Assembly (NCBI RefSeq): GCF_001552275.1 | Contig: NZ_BCQW01000006.1 | Location: forward strand, 62,001 to 126,000 | Origin: Amphibacillus sediminis NBRC 103570 | GTDB taxonomy: Bacteria; Bacillota; Bacilli; Bacillales; Amphibacillaceae | DNA length: 64,000 bases | Direction: 5' to 3' | Part shown: in pieces, positions 39,192-48,541 of the stretch | Position numbering within the stretch: the stretch's first letter is position 1 | How the letters are laid out: each line of letters begins with the position of its first letter | Made by a program: the position numbers and the translations under genes | The notes under the pieces: model-generated | What the model was told of the DNA's origin: nothing | Database searches by the model: none | Seen by the model: the letters and a program-made list of their open reading frames with translations, nothing else

Positions 39192-39272
39192 TGAGCATAA
39201 ATGATGCTCATTTTAGACTGTCGACAAACCTCCGATAAAATTGAATTTTATCAGAGGTTTGTCTGTTTTAAA
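39188..39272 (+). terminator. Two tandem terminator hairpins
   Basis: AATGAGCAT/ATGCTCATT with TTAG (near 39190-39214) is followed by AAACCTC...ATAAAAT/ATTTTAT...GAGGTTT with GTCTGTTTT (39228-39272). The second closely resembles the ilv-leu terminator in its loop and T tract. Confidence 0.85.
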
Positions 39273-39391
39273 AGTAAAAAAAGCTTAGCAGTTAGCAGTA
39301 CGTGTTTTGATCATTAATTGTTCCATAAAAAGGCTTGTTGAACTGCCTATGAAAGGCCACAATATTTGTTTTTGTGCCAATCCCCTTTCAA

Positions 39392-40300
39392 TTAGATAAG
39401 ATTGACAATAACCCAGATCAAAGCAAAGCTTAGTAACATCGTGACATTTGAGGATGTTCCAATAAATTGTTTATCATATTTAAATTCAACACCATATGGT
39501 ATTAACGACAGCGGAATAGGTAATAGGAATCCAATTAAAAGGGTCGATTTGATCATACTGTCTACCGGTAATAACCAATATAGTAATGGCGCAATGATAA
39601 GTGCAACACCATAGCGTAACCCGATAAACTTTGTCATTAAACGGATATGGAAGCGGTTTACACTAAAGTTAAGGTATAGTCCCAGCAGTAACAAAGATAA
39701 CGGCATATTAGCCATAGCGATAATTTCCGCCAGATCAATTGCTATCCCTGGGATGTCAATTTGTAATATGCTGAGAATAAAAATAATAAAATAGGACATT
39801 AATGGAATCGATTGTGATAGTTTTCTGAAAGACGCTTTAACGGTAAGTTGACTATGATTATCTGCATAATAGCTGCCGATTAAATAGGACAAACCAAACA
39901 CAATAAAGGCATTGCCAACATCAAACATACCAAAGTATTTAATCCCCTCTGCTCCCCATATGCCTTCTACTAATGGATAAGCAAACAAACCAATGTTATA
40001 CCCAGGTAGCATCATCACTAGCATTCCTTTGATTGACCTCGATTCGCTATTAAAGCAAATAACCCCTAGTAAAACAAAGAGAAAGCCCATTAGAATACCA
40101 GCTGCTACTAAAATAAGTAACGACCAATCAAACTTAACTTGATAGAACGAAGTTATGATTAAAGCAGGTAAAGTTAAGTTAAAAATAAGGCGTGAGATTG
40201 CTTCACCATCTGTTTCCTTTAGTAATCCTGTCACCTTTAGTAAATAACCTAGCCCAATTAAAATAATGGATAGAATAAATTGCTGATTAAATCCTGACAA
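39392..40300 (-). CDS. AEC-family transporter (auxin efflux carrier type)
   Basis: Integral-membrane protein of 302 residues with about ten helices. The N terminus ends the second helix with the conserved LIFNLTLPALIITSF, and the central PGYNIGLFAYPLVEGIWG matches the AEC/MleP signature. Bacterial members move malate or other small carboxylates; the substrate here is unknown. The start is a TTG eight bases after GAGGGA. It is divergent from the HAD phosphatase gene at 40395. Confidence 0.85.
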   Translation of the reverse strand: MSGFNQQFILSIILIGLGYLLKVTGLLKETDGEAISRLIFNLTLPALIITSFYQVKFDWSLLILVAAGILMGFLFVLLGVICFNSESRSIKGMLVMMLPGYNIGLFAYPLVEGIWGAEGIKYFGMFDVGNAFIVFGLSYLIGSYYADNHSQLTVKASFRKLSQSIPLMSYFIIFILSILQIDIPGIAIDLAEIIAMANMPLSLLLLGLYLNFSVNRFHIRLMTKFIGLRYGVALIIAPLLYWLLPVDSMIKSTLLIGFLLPIPLSLIPYGVEFKYDKQFIGTSSNVTMLLSFALIWVIVNLI

Positions 40301-40394
40301 ATATGTATCCCTCGCTTACTTTTGCTATTCTTTATTAACTATATCATAATATGCTAATATTGAACTACTAGACTGATTAAATGGGGGACAAACA

Positions 40395-41180
40395 ATGCCA
40401 AAGATAAAAATTATTTTCCTTGATGTTGATGGTACCATCTTACTTCCTGACCATAGTATCCAGGCTTCCACAAAAAAAGCCATTGATTATGTAACAAGCC
40501 AAGGTATTCTTGTTTTTCTAGCAACTGGGCGCCCGCTTCATGAATTAGGGCCGATTGCAGATGAATTAGGTATTCAATCCATGATCGGCTACAATGGCGC
40601 ATATGCAGTCTATCAAGATAAAGCAATTTACCAGAGGCCAATGGATCGATCTGTTGTAACCCATTATTTGAACGTAGCTTCAAAGCACGATCATGAGCTT
40701 GTCCTTTATACGAAAGAGGCTAATCTATTCACAAATTTGGATAAAAGCTATGTTCAACGCTTTATTACATACTTTAATATTAAACATAATCAATTATATC
40801 AGCCTGCATTTGTCGATGAGATATTAGGAATTACGATTATGAATCTTTCACCAGAACAAGAAGGTCTTTATCAAACTGATCAACCGATATTTTTTGCCCC
40901 AGTTAATGTTGAAGGAATGACCAATAATTATGACGTCATCCAAGATCATGTTAATAAAGGGAAAGCCATTAAACATATATTGAAATTACTTGAAATAAAA
41001 CCTGAACAAGCTGTAGCATTTGGCGATGGACTTAATGATAGACAAATGCTTGCTACCGTCGGACAAAGCTTTGCAATGGGGAATGCTCACCCTGAGCTCT
41101 TTAAATATGCTAAATACCGAACGAGCACAGTGAATAATGATGGGATTTATAATGGTTTAAAACAACTGGGTTTAGTCTGA
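40395..41180 (+). CDS. Cof-type HAD-IIB phosphatase
   Basis: A 261-residue HAD phosphatase. Motif I FLDVDGTILL, motif II ATGRPLHELG and motif IV AFGDGLNDRQML are present with a C2B cap. GGGGGA precedes the ATG. It is similar in plan to the proteins at 25715 and 41553 but clearly different in sequence. Substrate unknown. Confidence 0.87.
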   Translation: MPKIKIIFLDVDGTILLPDHSIQASTKKAIDYVTSQGILVFLATGRPLHELGPIADELGIQSMIGYNGAYAVYQDKAIYQRPMDRSVVTHYLNVASKHDHELVLYTKEANLFTNLDKSYVQRFITYFNIKHNQLYQPAFVDEILGITIMNLSPEQEGLYQTDQPIFFAPVNVEGMTNNYDVIQDHVNKGKAIKHILKLLEIKPEQAVAFGDGLNDRQMLATVGQSFAMGNAHPELFKYAKYRTSTVNNDGIYNGLKQLGLV

Positions 41181-41205
41181 TGAATAAACTGGATGTGACT
41201 TTAGT

Positions 41206-41300
41206 CAAAGGCGCCTTAGCGTATTTGTACTCAGATTTTATCAAGCTCAGCTCGATCAAAAATCTGCGGCATCCGCCGAAGGCTTTAACTTTATTCAGCT
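41206..41300 (+). repeat. Intergenic repeat family B, copy B4 (5' half)
   Basis: The 5' hairpin GGCGCC...GCGTATTTG, TTTATCAAGCTCAGCTCGATCAAAA (given as the altered arm pair ATCAAGC/GCTCGAT), ATCCGCCGAAGGCTTTAACTT and TTCAGC are present. The right half is missing. The remaining 250 bases to the next gene show nothing recognisable. Confidence 0.7.
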
Positions 41301-41552
41301 ATTGATCCTTTGTAATGAAAAGGGTTTATAAGGAAAAACTAATCCTACTCTAGGGTTACCTTATCTGCCCAGAAAGTAACGCGCTTGTTTTTTTACTTGG
41401 CTTATGTGCATTGCATTGATGAGGTAAATAAGTTTAATTTTGCTAACCTTTACAAGGATATTACATTCAATTTATTGCTGTAAGGCAAAATCTCAGGTAT
41501 GCTAAATAGAGAAATTAAATTATTTGATTGGTTTAGATAGGAGCGCTTTTTT

Positions 41553-42407
41553 ATGGTAAAAATGATAGCAACAGATTTAGATGGAACATTACTATCACCA
41601 CTTGGTGAAGTAAGTGAACGAAATGCACAAGCAATTCGCAACGCACAGGCAGCAGATATTGAAGTCGTTGTGGCAACAGGAAGATCATATCAATCAGCTT
41701 TTCGACCGATTCAGAAGGCTGGCTTAAATTGCCCGATTATTTGCTTAAATGGCGCAAATATGTATGATTTAAATGGAACATTTAAAAATGGTATTGTGAT
41801 GGATAAAGCAGTAGTTAAGGAAATTCATTCCGTTGTCTCCAAAGAAGATGCTTATTTTGAGCTTTATACTAATCAAGGTGTATTTTCCATGGATCGCTCT
41901 AACTTTATGGATGTCCTTGTTAATATTATGCTCTCAGCTCATCCTGGCACAACACGGGAACAAATTGAAAAACGAGCAGAGCAACGTTTTCAAGAGGAAG
42001 AATTTATTTTTACAGAGGATTTCTCAGAAGTATTTAATAATCCAGAAATTAATGTATTTAAAGCACTTGCATTCTCTCTTGAAGCAGATGGCCTTGAACG
42101 AATTAAAGGTCCTTTCCGCAATCGAACTGACTTAATTGTTACATCATCTGGCTTTGACAATGCTGAGTTTAACCATCCAGAGGCACAAAAAGGGGTTGCC
42201 CTTAAGCTACTAGCTGATGAACGTGGTATTGACTTAGCCGACGTCATGGCGATTGGAGATAATTTTAATGATGTTTCCATGCTCAAAGTTGTGGGGCGTG
42301 GAGTTGCAATGGGGAATGCCGAGGCTGGTGTTAAGAAAACATGTAGCTATGTAACAGATACGAATGAGCAAGATGGTGTTGCCAAAGCAATTGAAGAGAT
42401 TTTATAA
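41553..42407 (+). CDS. Cof-type HAD-IIB phosphatase
   Basis: A 284-residue HAD phosphatase with motif I IATDLDGTLLS, motif II VATGRSYQSAF, the FNHPEAQKGVALKLL segment and motif IV AIGDNFNDVSML followed by GVAMGNAEAGVK. This set is typical of sugar- or flavin-phosphate phosphatases of the Cof subfamily. AGGAGCG precedes the ATG. It has its own terminator. Confidence 0.9.
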   Translation: MVKMIATDLDGTLLSPLGEVSERNAQAIRNAQAADIEVVVATGRSYQSAFRPIQKAGLNCPIICLNGANMYDLNGTFKNGIVMDKAVVKEIHSVVSKEDAYFELYTNQGVFSMDRSNFMDVLVNIMLSAHPGTTREQIEKRAEQRFQEEEFIFTEDFSEVFNNPEINVFKALAFSLEADGLERIKGPFRNRTDLIVTSSGFDNAEFNHPEAQKGVALKLLADERGIDLADVMAIGDNFNDVSMLKVVGRGVAMGNAEAGVKKTCSYVTDTNEQDGVAKAIEEIL

Positions 42408-42438
42408 ACATATCCACATGTTCTTTTTAGCTTTAACT

Positions 42439-42479
42439 AACCCTTGTTAAAGTACAGCGTACTTGAACAAGGGTTTTTA
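42439..42479 (+). terminator. Terminator of the 41553 HAD gene
   Basis: AACCCTTGTT pairs with AACAAGGGTT, with an inner AAGTAC/GTACTT stem, followed by TTTAG. Confidence 0.88.
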
Positions 42480-42758
42480 GTGATTATTCTATAAAACGAT
42501 GTTCATCTGTTTGAGGCTAAGCACAAAACAATAGTACTCTTTGTTACATAAGAAATTAATTAAGCTCCTTTTGTAATCTTTGTCCAGATTATCGGCCATT
42601 GTTATTACTCAATTTTTTATTTACGAGATGATTCTCAACTCTTAATAACCACAGCAATTTGAAAGGTGCTGAATAACGTTGAACCGAGACATTTGCCCTA
42701 TCACGATTTAAAAATCGGGCATATGCTAAAGTAAATCCGGTTAAGGTGGTGAAGAAGT

Positions 42759-42881
42759 ATGTATTACGGTGGTGGTTGTGGTTGCCACTATCCATCCCAT
42801 GGCGGCTATGGCGGTGGATTTGCTTTAATTGTTGTCTTGTTCATTTTATTAATTATTGTTGGAGCATCTTTTTATTGCTAA
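42759..42881 (+). CDS. YjcZ/SscA-family small spore protein
   Basis: A 40-residue reading frame, [20 protein letters not shown] followed by the helix [19 protein letters not shown] and a final Cys. The Gly/Tyr/Cys-rich head and a single hydrophobic tail ending near the C terminus define the YjcZ/SscA family; SscA is a spore-assembly factor in B. subtilis. AAGGTGGTG lies eight bases before the ATG and a perfect terminator follows the stop. Confidence 0.85.
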   Translation: MYYGGGCGCHYPSHGGYGGGFALIVVLFILLIIVGASFYC

Positions 42882-42886
42882 AAAAT

Positions 42887-42916
42887 AGGCTGATCTACAA
42901 TAGATCAGCCTTTTCA
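42887..42916 (+). terminator. Terminator of the YjcZ-like gene
   Basis: AGGCTGATCTA pairs perfectly with TAGATCAGCCT, followed by TTTCATTT. Confidence 0.9.
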
Positions 42917-42960
42917 TTTAGCTTTATTTAAAAATATAAGTGGTGAACGCCTGTTTATAC

Positions 42961-43056
42961 CATTCAGAGGGGCTTCATCCTTGGCTGTTTAAAGTTAAAG
43001 CCCCAAGCGGATGTTACAGATTTTTAGCGGAAATTTATCGAGCGCAGCTCGATATA
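42961..43056 (-). repeat. Intergenic repeat family B, copy B5 (inverted, partial)
   Basis: Read on the minus strand: an intact ATCGAGC/GCTCGAT hairpin (near 43036-43053), TTTCCGCTAAAAATCTGTAACATCC and GGGGCTTTAACTTTAAA. The segments are given in pieces. The AAATACGCC hairpin is not present. Confidence 0.7.
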
Positions 43057-43260
43057 AAGTAGCCTAAATCGGGATTTAGCTAGTATAGTCAAGCTTTCGT
43101 TTCCACTAATGGCAAACCACTCAATCCCCTTTTTCAGTATGATGTTTCACCAATGTAAAAATACTAAGCATTCATTTATTTTCGAGAAAAGCTTATCGCT
43201 TTTTTGTGCTCTTTTTGCTATTATAGAATAGTTAACAGACATGAGAGGAGATGGCTTAAG

Positions 43261-43641
43261 ATGCATTCCGTACTTGTTGTTGATGATTCTTCTTTCATGC
43301 GCAAATGGTTAAAACGAATCATAGAACAGGACGGTTTCCGTGTAACAGCAGAAGCTACAAATGGGTTTGAAGCAATTCTACAATACCGCAAAACAAATCC
43401 TGACATTATCTTATTAGATATCCATATGCCCAAGCTAGCAGGTGTTGATGTTTTGAAGCGAATAATGTCTATTAATCCAAAGGCCAATGTTATTATTTGT
43501 TCTGCTATGGGGTCAAGCTTTCTCATAGAGGAATGTTTAAAACTAGGTGCTAAAGATTTTGTGAAAAAACCTCATTTTGAGGGATTGATTGAGAAAATGA
43601 ACCGAGTACTAGAGGCTAATGAAAAAACCGTGGATGATTAA
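43261..43641 (+). CDS. CheY-like response regulator (stand-alone receiver)
   Basis: Receiver domain of 126 residues without an output domain. The acidic pocket is in VLVVDDSSFM, the phospho-acceptor Asp in PDIILLDIHMPKLAGV, and the conserved Lys in GAKDFVKKPH; the switch residue is Ser in VIICSAMGS. ATG 43261 was chosen since GAGAGGAG lies ten bases before it. CheY-type regulators act on the flagellar motor or as phosphate sinks. No histidine kinase lies beside it, although a chemoreceptor is encoded 6 kb away. Confidence 0.88.
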   Translation: MHSVLVVDDSSFMRKWLKRIIEQDGFRVTAEATNGFEAILQYRKTNPDIILLDIHMPKLAGVDVLKRIMSINPKANVIICSAMGSSFLIEECLKLGAKDFVKKPHFEGLIEKMNRVLEANEKTVDD

Positions 43642-43669
43642 GCTAACGTCATGATTTTGAGCCAAATGA

Positions 43670-43719
43670 AAACACCTCCGAAATCGTATTGTCATAATAC
43701 CTTTTCGAAGGTGTTTTTT
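43670..43719 (+). terminator. Terminator of the response regulator gene
   Basis: AACACCTCCGAAA pairs with TTCGAAGGTGTT, followed by TTTTATC. Confidence 0.8.
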
Positions 43720-43747
43720 ATCGGTTAAGTCACAACAACGTTTTGTT

Positions 43748-44197
43748 CTATCCTAAGTATGCTTCAAGCATCCACATATGTTTTTCAATTTCCGTCTTGT
43801 AACCAATGAACAAATCTTCCGTAATATCATCATTAGCTTCACCCGCTAATTCAATTCCCTTTTCTAAGTCAGTGACAAGAACACGAAAATCCTCTAGCAC
43901 GCTCTTTACCATATCAGCTTGCTTTACTTCCGTTGTATAAGGCTTCTCTTTTACTGTGGAGTGGTCTAGAAACTCCTGTAGCGTTGAATATGGCTCACCA
44001 CCGATCGTTAATAAACGTTCAGCAAATTCGTCAAAATGTTCATTTATTTCATTATAAAGTTCCTCAAATTTCTCATGTAAGACAAAGAAGTTCGTTCCTT
44101 TTACAAACCAGTGATGTTGATGTAGCTTAGTAAAAAGTACACCATGTGTGGCAACTAATTGGTTTAAATGGTCTTGTAATGCTTTTTTTGCAGTCAT
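43748..44197 (-). CDS. dps: Dps/MrgA-family ferritin-like DNA-protecting protein
   Basis: Miniferritin of 149 residues that oxidises Fe(II) with hydrogen peroxide and stores iron in a 12-mer shell. The ferroxidase-site residues are seen in LHQHHWFVKG (His) and NEHFDEFAERLLTIGG (Asp/Glu). AATGGAGG precedes the ATG. An exact PerR box overlaps a good promoter about 220 bases upstream, giving a long leader. It is divergent from the FetAB-like exporter. Confidence 0.93.
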   Translation of the reverse strand: MTAKKALQDHLNQLVATHGVLFTKLHQHHWFVKGTNFFVLHEKFEELYNEINEHFDEFAERLLTIGGEPYSTLQEFLDHSTVKEKPYTTEVKQADMVKSVLEDFRVLVTDLEKGIELAGEANDDITEDLFIGYKTEIEKHMWMLEAYLG

Positions 44198-44417
44198 TTA
44201 AAAAACCTCCATTTACTTTAATCCATTAATTTTTATTACGGTATTTCTTCTTCCCATTTTAACTCGACTTTAAACATCCTTGTCGATAGCTTGTGTTGTA
44301 GCTAATGAATCATTCACACTATTTTCACATTTCTTGAGTGCTTTCCTCTTCTGTCTTCCATAACTATGACAGAATCACCAATCTAACTATAAGGCCTCCT
44401 TTATTCTGTTTATTAAT

Positions 44418-44454
44418 TTATAATAATTATAATATAATAATTATTTTCAGTCAA
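44418..44454 (-). promoter_or_regulatory. dps promoter with exact PerR box
   Basis: TTATAATAATTATAA (44418-44432) equals the PerR consensus TTATAATNATTATAA. On the minus strand TTGACT (44449-44454) and TATAAT (44426-44431) are separated by 17 bases, so the box covers the -10. The site is 186 bases before the fetA start on the other strand and could affect both genes. Confidence 0.85.
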
Positions 44455-44618
44455 TTGATATATACTTTTTTTATAATGGGATTGAATTAGGGCAAGCTAT
44501 ACTGATTCCAAAACCGCCACCAATACAACTAGCAGTTTGGGAACAAAAGCAGAAGGGTGTTAATTTTCAACTAAATTTACTATAATATATGTTGACAAAT
44601 AATAAGGACGTGTTTTAT

Positions 44619-45338
44619 TTGACTGAGGCTATATCCTTAAAAGAGGTTACCCTTTATGATCAGCAAACGCTCATTCTTGATCATATCTCTGGGCAAATAC
44701 ATAAAAACAAAATAACCACCTTTATTGGACCATCAGGTTCTGGCAAATCGACGCTTTTCCGTTTATTAAATGGACTACGAAGTGCTAACTCTGGTGATAT
44801 TTTCATTCACAATCAAAATATTGAGGATATCGACCCAATCAAACTTCGAACCATGGTAGGCATTGTCTTACAAGAAGCAATCCTGTTACCAGGCACTGTT
44901 TATGATAATTTAGCTATCGCACCCCGGCTTCATAATCGAACCTTTACTAAAGAAGAAGCAGAGCAAGTATTAGATTCAGTTGGGCTTGAGCGTCATTTCT
45001 TATCTAAATCTGCCCATACTTTATCGGGTGGCCAAAAACAGAAGCTTTCGATTGCACGCACACTTGTAAACAAGCCTAATATTTTGCTATTAGATGAAAT
45101 AACCTCATCACTAGATCAAGTTTCAGCCCAAGCGATTGAATCATTGATCCAAACGATTCATACTCAATATGATTTGACTGTTCTTTGGATTACTCATAAT
45201 ATCGAGCAAGCTATAAACGTTGGAGATCAGACATGGGTTATGATGGATGGAAAAGTGGTAGAGCAAATACCAAGTAAACAACTTTATCAATCGACTCATC
45301 CTCGTGTTGCGGAATTTGTGAAAGGAGGAATAAATTAA
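44619..45338 (+). CDS. fetA: FetA-like ABC exporter ATP-binding protein
   Basis: ATPase of 239 residues. Walker [11 protein letters not shown]-loop GIVLQEAILLPGTVYDNL, signature LSGGQKQKLSIART, Walker B NILLLDEITSSLD and switch ITHNIEQA are present. The partner is a UPF0014/FetB permease; in E. coli this pair exports iron and improves peroxide tolerance. The TTG at 44619 has AAGGA ten bases upstream. An ATG at 44589 in the same frame lies too near a TATAAT (44580-44585) that would be the promoter, so it was rejected. Confidence 0.85.
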   Translation: MTEAISLKEVTLYDQQTLILDHISGQIHKNKITTFIGPSGSGKSTLFRLLNGLRSANSGDIFIHNQNIEDIDPIKLRTMVGIVLQEAILLPGTVYDNLAIAPRLHNRTFTKEEAEQVLDSVGLERHFLSKSAHTLSGGQKQKLSIARTLVNKPNILLLDEITSSLDQVSAQAIESLIQTIHTQYDLTVLWITHNIEQAINVGDQTWVMMDGKVVEQIPSKQLYQSTHPRVAEFVKGGIN

Positions 45339-46105
45339 TGTCCTTCCAAACCTTAGCCTTAACATTACTGTTTGTCCTCATTCCGCTAGTACTTGTTTAT
45401 CTGTTAAAATTACAAATTGAAAAAGATATTATCATTGCAACGATTCGTTCAATCATTCAGTTATTACTAGTTGGTTATCTACTTCAATACGTCTTTAGTG
45501 TTAATAATCTGATCATGACAATACTAATGGTTGGCTTAATTATTGGGGCAGCAACACAAAATGCGCGTAAAAAAGGGGTAGCCATTAAGGGGATAACGTG
45601 GAAGCTCATCCTTACTTTTATTACGATTGAAGTCATAACACAAGGAATCTTAATCGGATTAGCTATCATTCCAGCAACACCTCAATATGTCATCCCAATT
45701 AGTGGGATGGTTGTAGGTAATGCCATGGTTTTAGCTATTTTATTTTTAAATCGATTTACTGATGAAGTAAACGATAAGGAAAAACAAATTGAGTTAATCC
45801 TATCACTAGGTGGTACACCAAAACAAGCTGTTCACCGACAATTAATCACATCGATAAAAGCAAGTACGATCCCAACAATAGAAAATCAAAAAACAATCGG
45901 ATTAGTTCAGCTACCAGGTATGATGAGCGGTCAAATCATTGCTGGTGCAGATCCGATTCAGGCGGTTCAATTCCAGCTTCTAATTATTTTTCTCTTGTTG
46001 ACTACAGCTGTTTTAACTAGTGTAATGCTCGGATTATTATCCTATCCAGCCTTGTTTAATAATCGTCTGCAATTGCTCAAAAACGTATTGAATGAACATC
46101 ATTAA
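45338..46105 (+). CDS. fetB: FetB-like (UPF0014/STAR2) ABC exporter permease
   Basis: Membrane protein of 255 residues with about seven helices. Diagnostic segments are IRSIIQLLLVGYLLQYVF, PISGMVVGNAM, the cytoplasmic LILSLGGTPKQAVHRQL and the coupling region TIGLVQLPGMMSGQIIAGADPIQAVQFQ. The gene overlaps fetA by one base (TAATG). Iron or another metal is the inferred substrate. Confidence 0.88.
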   Translation: MSFQTLALTLLFVLIPLVLVYLLKLQIEKDIIIATIRSIIQLLLVGYLLQYVFSVNNLIMTILMVGLIIGAATQNARKKGVAIKGITWKLILTFITIEVITQGILIGLAIIPATPQYVIPISGMVVGNAMVLAILFLNRFTDEVNDKEKQIELILSLGGTPKQAVHRQLITSIKASTIPTIENQKTIGLVQLPGMMSGQIIAGADPIQAVQFQLLIIFLLLTTAVLTSVMLGLLSYPALFNNRLQLLKNVLNEHH

Positions 46106-46126
46106 AGGCGTTGACTTTCAACGCCT
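46104..46126. terminator. Small hairpin between convergent fetB and thioredoxin-like gene
   Basis: AGGCGTTGA pairs with TCAACGCCT with almost no loop; T tracts are short on either side. Confidence 0.5.
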
Positions 46127-46128
46127 AG

Positions 46129-46692
46129 TTAATCCAATAAATGAAATGCATCGACCATTTGTTGATAAGTTAAGGCTCCAAGCATTTTATACTGAATCAT
46201 TCCTTTAGTGTCGATCATAAATGTTGTCGGAACAGAACGAATGCCATATTTAGCTTCTACAGCTGCAGCTTCATCTAAAGGAATGATAAAGCTTAACTGA
46301 TATTCTTCTACAAATTCCTGGACATCCTCAATATATAATTCAGATTCAGTTAGATTAATAGCGATAACCTCAACATTATAGTCATTTGAAAAGCGCTCCA
46401 TATCAGGCATTTCAGCTCGGCAAGGTGGACACCAGCTTGCCCAAAAATTAAGCATGATTCTTTTGCCACGGTAATCTGATAATCGGATAACCTCACCAGT
46501 TAATGTGATTAATTCAAAGTCAGGTGCTATTTCTCCAATATCTGTACCCACTTGGATCGTATCTTGCTGATCGTTTATTTGTTCATCTATTAAAGTAGGT
46601 TCAACTTGGTTTGATTTTGAATTGATCGCAAAATCATAAATTGCCCATCCCAGCATGGAAATCAAAATTATGAAAAAGATAATTCTTTTCAA
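46129..46692 (-). CDS. TlpA/ResA-like membrane-anchored thiol-disulfide oxidoreductase
   Basis: Thioredoxin-fold protein of 187 residues with an N-terminal membrane anchor (about residues 4-22) and extracytoplasmic domain. The active site is NFWASWCPPCRAEMP, and the cis-proline is in SVPTTFMID. A TTG at 46692 was chosen, since GAGGGGAG lies ten bases upstream; an ATG at 46743 would extend the protein by 17 residues and overlap ccdA. Its neighbour CcdA supplies electrons, so the pair probably reduces apocytochrome c or other exported cysteines. Confidence 0.85.
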   Translation of the reverse strand: MKRIIFFIILISMLGWAIYDFAINSKSNQVEPTLIDEQINDQQDTIQVGTDIGEIAPDFELITLTGEVIRLSDYRGKRIMLNFWASWCPPCRAEMPDMERFSNDYNVEVIAINLTESELYIEDVQEFVEEYQLSFIIPLDEAAAVEAKYGIRSVPTTFMIDTKGMIQYKMLGALTYQQMVDAFHLLD

Positions 46693-46708
46693 ATTAAAAA
46701 CGCTCCCC

Positions 46709-47452
46709 TCATCCCAAATTGGTAAGCCATGTACTTTCGACAAATCTTAACAGCAAGGCTGACAAACGGGCGACTTGTCCAGTAAATAGTAAAAAGCCGA
46801 ACAAAATCATGCTAACACCACCTAACTGCAAGATTCGTGCACTATATTTAACTAACCATTTCGTACAGCTTAAGAAAAAAGTTAAAAGGAGAAAAGGAAG
46901 CGCAAAACCTAATATATATAGGCTTATATAAAGCAAGCCTTGGGTAGGACTACTAATTGTTAAGATAAGAATCGATGCTAAAACAGGTCCTATACATGGG
47001 GTCCAGCCAGCAGCAAAACCAAGGCCAATTAGAAAACTAGAACAAAGACTAGATACATCACGCTTAATCATTAGTCGTTTTTCCTTCATAAGCTGTGGAA
47101 CTTTAAGCCAACCTGTTACAATAAGTCCCATCATAATTAAAAATAACCCAGCAAAACGTTGAATAAACAAGCTAAAGCGACCTAACAAGATCGACTGCAG
47201 CCACTGTCCAAGAATAGTGGCCCCAAAACCAAGACTAAAAAAAATGGATGATACCCCTAAAAGAAAAAAAACAGCATGAAGTAATAAACGTGCCCGAATT
47301 TTGTAATCTAATTCTCTATGTAACACCTTTACACTAATACCGGTAGTATAAGATAAATAGATTGGAAAAACTGGTAAAGTACAAGGAGATAAGAAAGACA
47401 TTACCCCTGCACTTAGTGCTAGCCATATGGTTAAATCTGTGGCTGAAGCCAT
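46709..47452 (-). CDS. ccdA: Cytochrome c biogenesis protein CcdA (DsbD-like)
   Basis: Membrane thiol transporter of 247 residues with six to seven helices. The two redox cysteines are in FLSPCTLPVFP near the N terminus and GWTPCIGPVLAS in the fourth helix, both conserved in CcdA. It transfers electrons from cytoplasmic thioredoxin to extracytoplasmic partners such as the TlpA-like protein encoded just downstream. Confidence 0.92.
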   Translation of the reverse strand: MASATDLTIWLALSAGVMSFLSPCTLPVFPIYLSYTTGISVKVLHRELDYKIRARLLLHAVFFLLGVSSIFFSLGFGATILGQWLQSILLGRFSLFIQRFAGLFLIMMGLIVTGWLKVPQLMKEKRLMIKRDVSSLCSSFLIGLGFAAGWTPCIGPVLASILILTISSPTQGLLYISLYILGFALPFLLLTFFLSCTKWLVKYSARILQLGGVSMILFGFLLFTGQVARLSALLLRFVESTWLTNLG

Positions 47453-47794
47453 TGAATAACCCTTCTTTCCCTAATAAGTGTTACTTTTCCTCTATCACCA
47501 GTATATCGTTTAGTCCATCTAATTATGCTTACTACCTAACCACTAGATTAATTTAAAATAATCATTTCCGATTGTGATAGTCTGTGTCCACTCTCAAATC
47601 AAAATTTAACGAATGCTGCCTTTTAACAACGGTAGATAGAATAGAAGCTGTTCAATAAGCAACACCTTTCACTTCTGCTCATTTTTCTGCACTTAAAATT
47701 TTAAAGATCATTACTCAATGGATTGCCGCCTCACCGGTTTTACTTATTTCGTTTTTTACAGATACTTACAGAAAAAAGTATATAGTTTTTCTCC

Positions 47795-48100
47795 TCATTC
47801 AGCCTTTTTAATATCTCCTGTCCATGCTAGCATCCCGTCGGCAACATTCGTCGCTTGGTAACCTAATTCCGTTAAATACTCAACAACTTGTCCACTTCTT
47901 TTACCTGATCTACATATAACGTAGTAATGTTGATTTGGATCAAGCTGGTCAAGATACGCTGGAATGTGATTCATTGGTACATGTCGTGCTGTTGGAATTT
48001 TACCAACAGCAACCTCGTGAGACTCTCGGACATCAATTATATTTAATGATTGATTTACTGCGATTTTGGCTGCTAAATCAGCACTAGTTATTTGATTCAA
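47795..48100 (-). CDS. Rhodanese-domain sulfurtransferase
   Basis: Single-domain rhodanese of 101 residues. The N-terminal region NIIDVRESHEVAVGKIP and the active-site loop CRSGKRS (Cys near residue 64) are typical of YtwF/GlpE-type proteins that carry persulfide sulfur. The start is a TTG. The 340 bases to ccdA hold no recognisable feature. Confidence 0.88.
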   Translation of the reverse strand: MNQITSADLAAKIAVNQSLNIIDVRESHEVAVGKIPTARHVPMNHIPAYLDQLDPNQHYYVICRSGKRSGQVVEYLTELGYQATNVADGMLAWTGDIKKAE

Positions 48101-48541
48101 TTTTATCTCTTGCTCCCTTCATTTAGTAAAGTGATCTGAAACTAAAATTATCCCTTAAATAATCATTAGAACAAATACAACAAGTCGTTCTTTAGCTTTA
48201 TTTAGTATTTTTTAAATTGACCAGCAAATCACAGGACGGTGACTAAGGCATCGGTACAAATGCCATTCAATAGATAAGTAGCGGAAAAATGAACGAGATA
48301 ACCATGTTATGCGATATCATTGGGTGTTTTGAACTTCTTTTAAGGGGTATCTATCCGCTCACTATTTTATCCACCATTCACCATATACGCAATTTACTTG
48401 CTTCAACTGATCCATTAAATTTAACAAGACACGGTAACCACTATGGGCTTCCGTGTCCGTTAAATTGAACATTAATTTTCTATCATCGTTATTCCGTTTT
48501 GTTTGACGCCGATCACATGCTACCACATAGCTTATAAGCCA
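48101..48541. other. Non-coding stretch with one long imperfect hairpin
   Basis: No gene is supported. AATTTAACAAGACACGG (48418-48434) pairs imperfectly with CCGTGTCCGTTAAATT (48451-48466). No long T run follows on either strand, so it could be a weak terminator or part of an RNA. A few in-frame openings lack ribosome binding sites. Confidence 0.45.
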
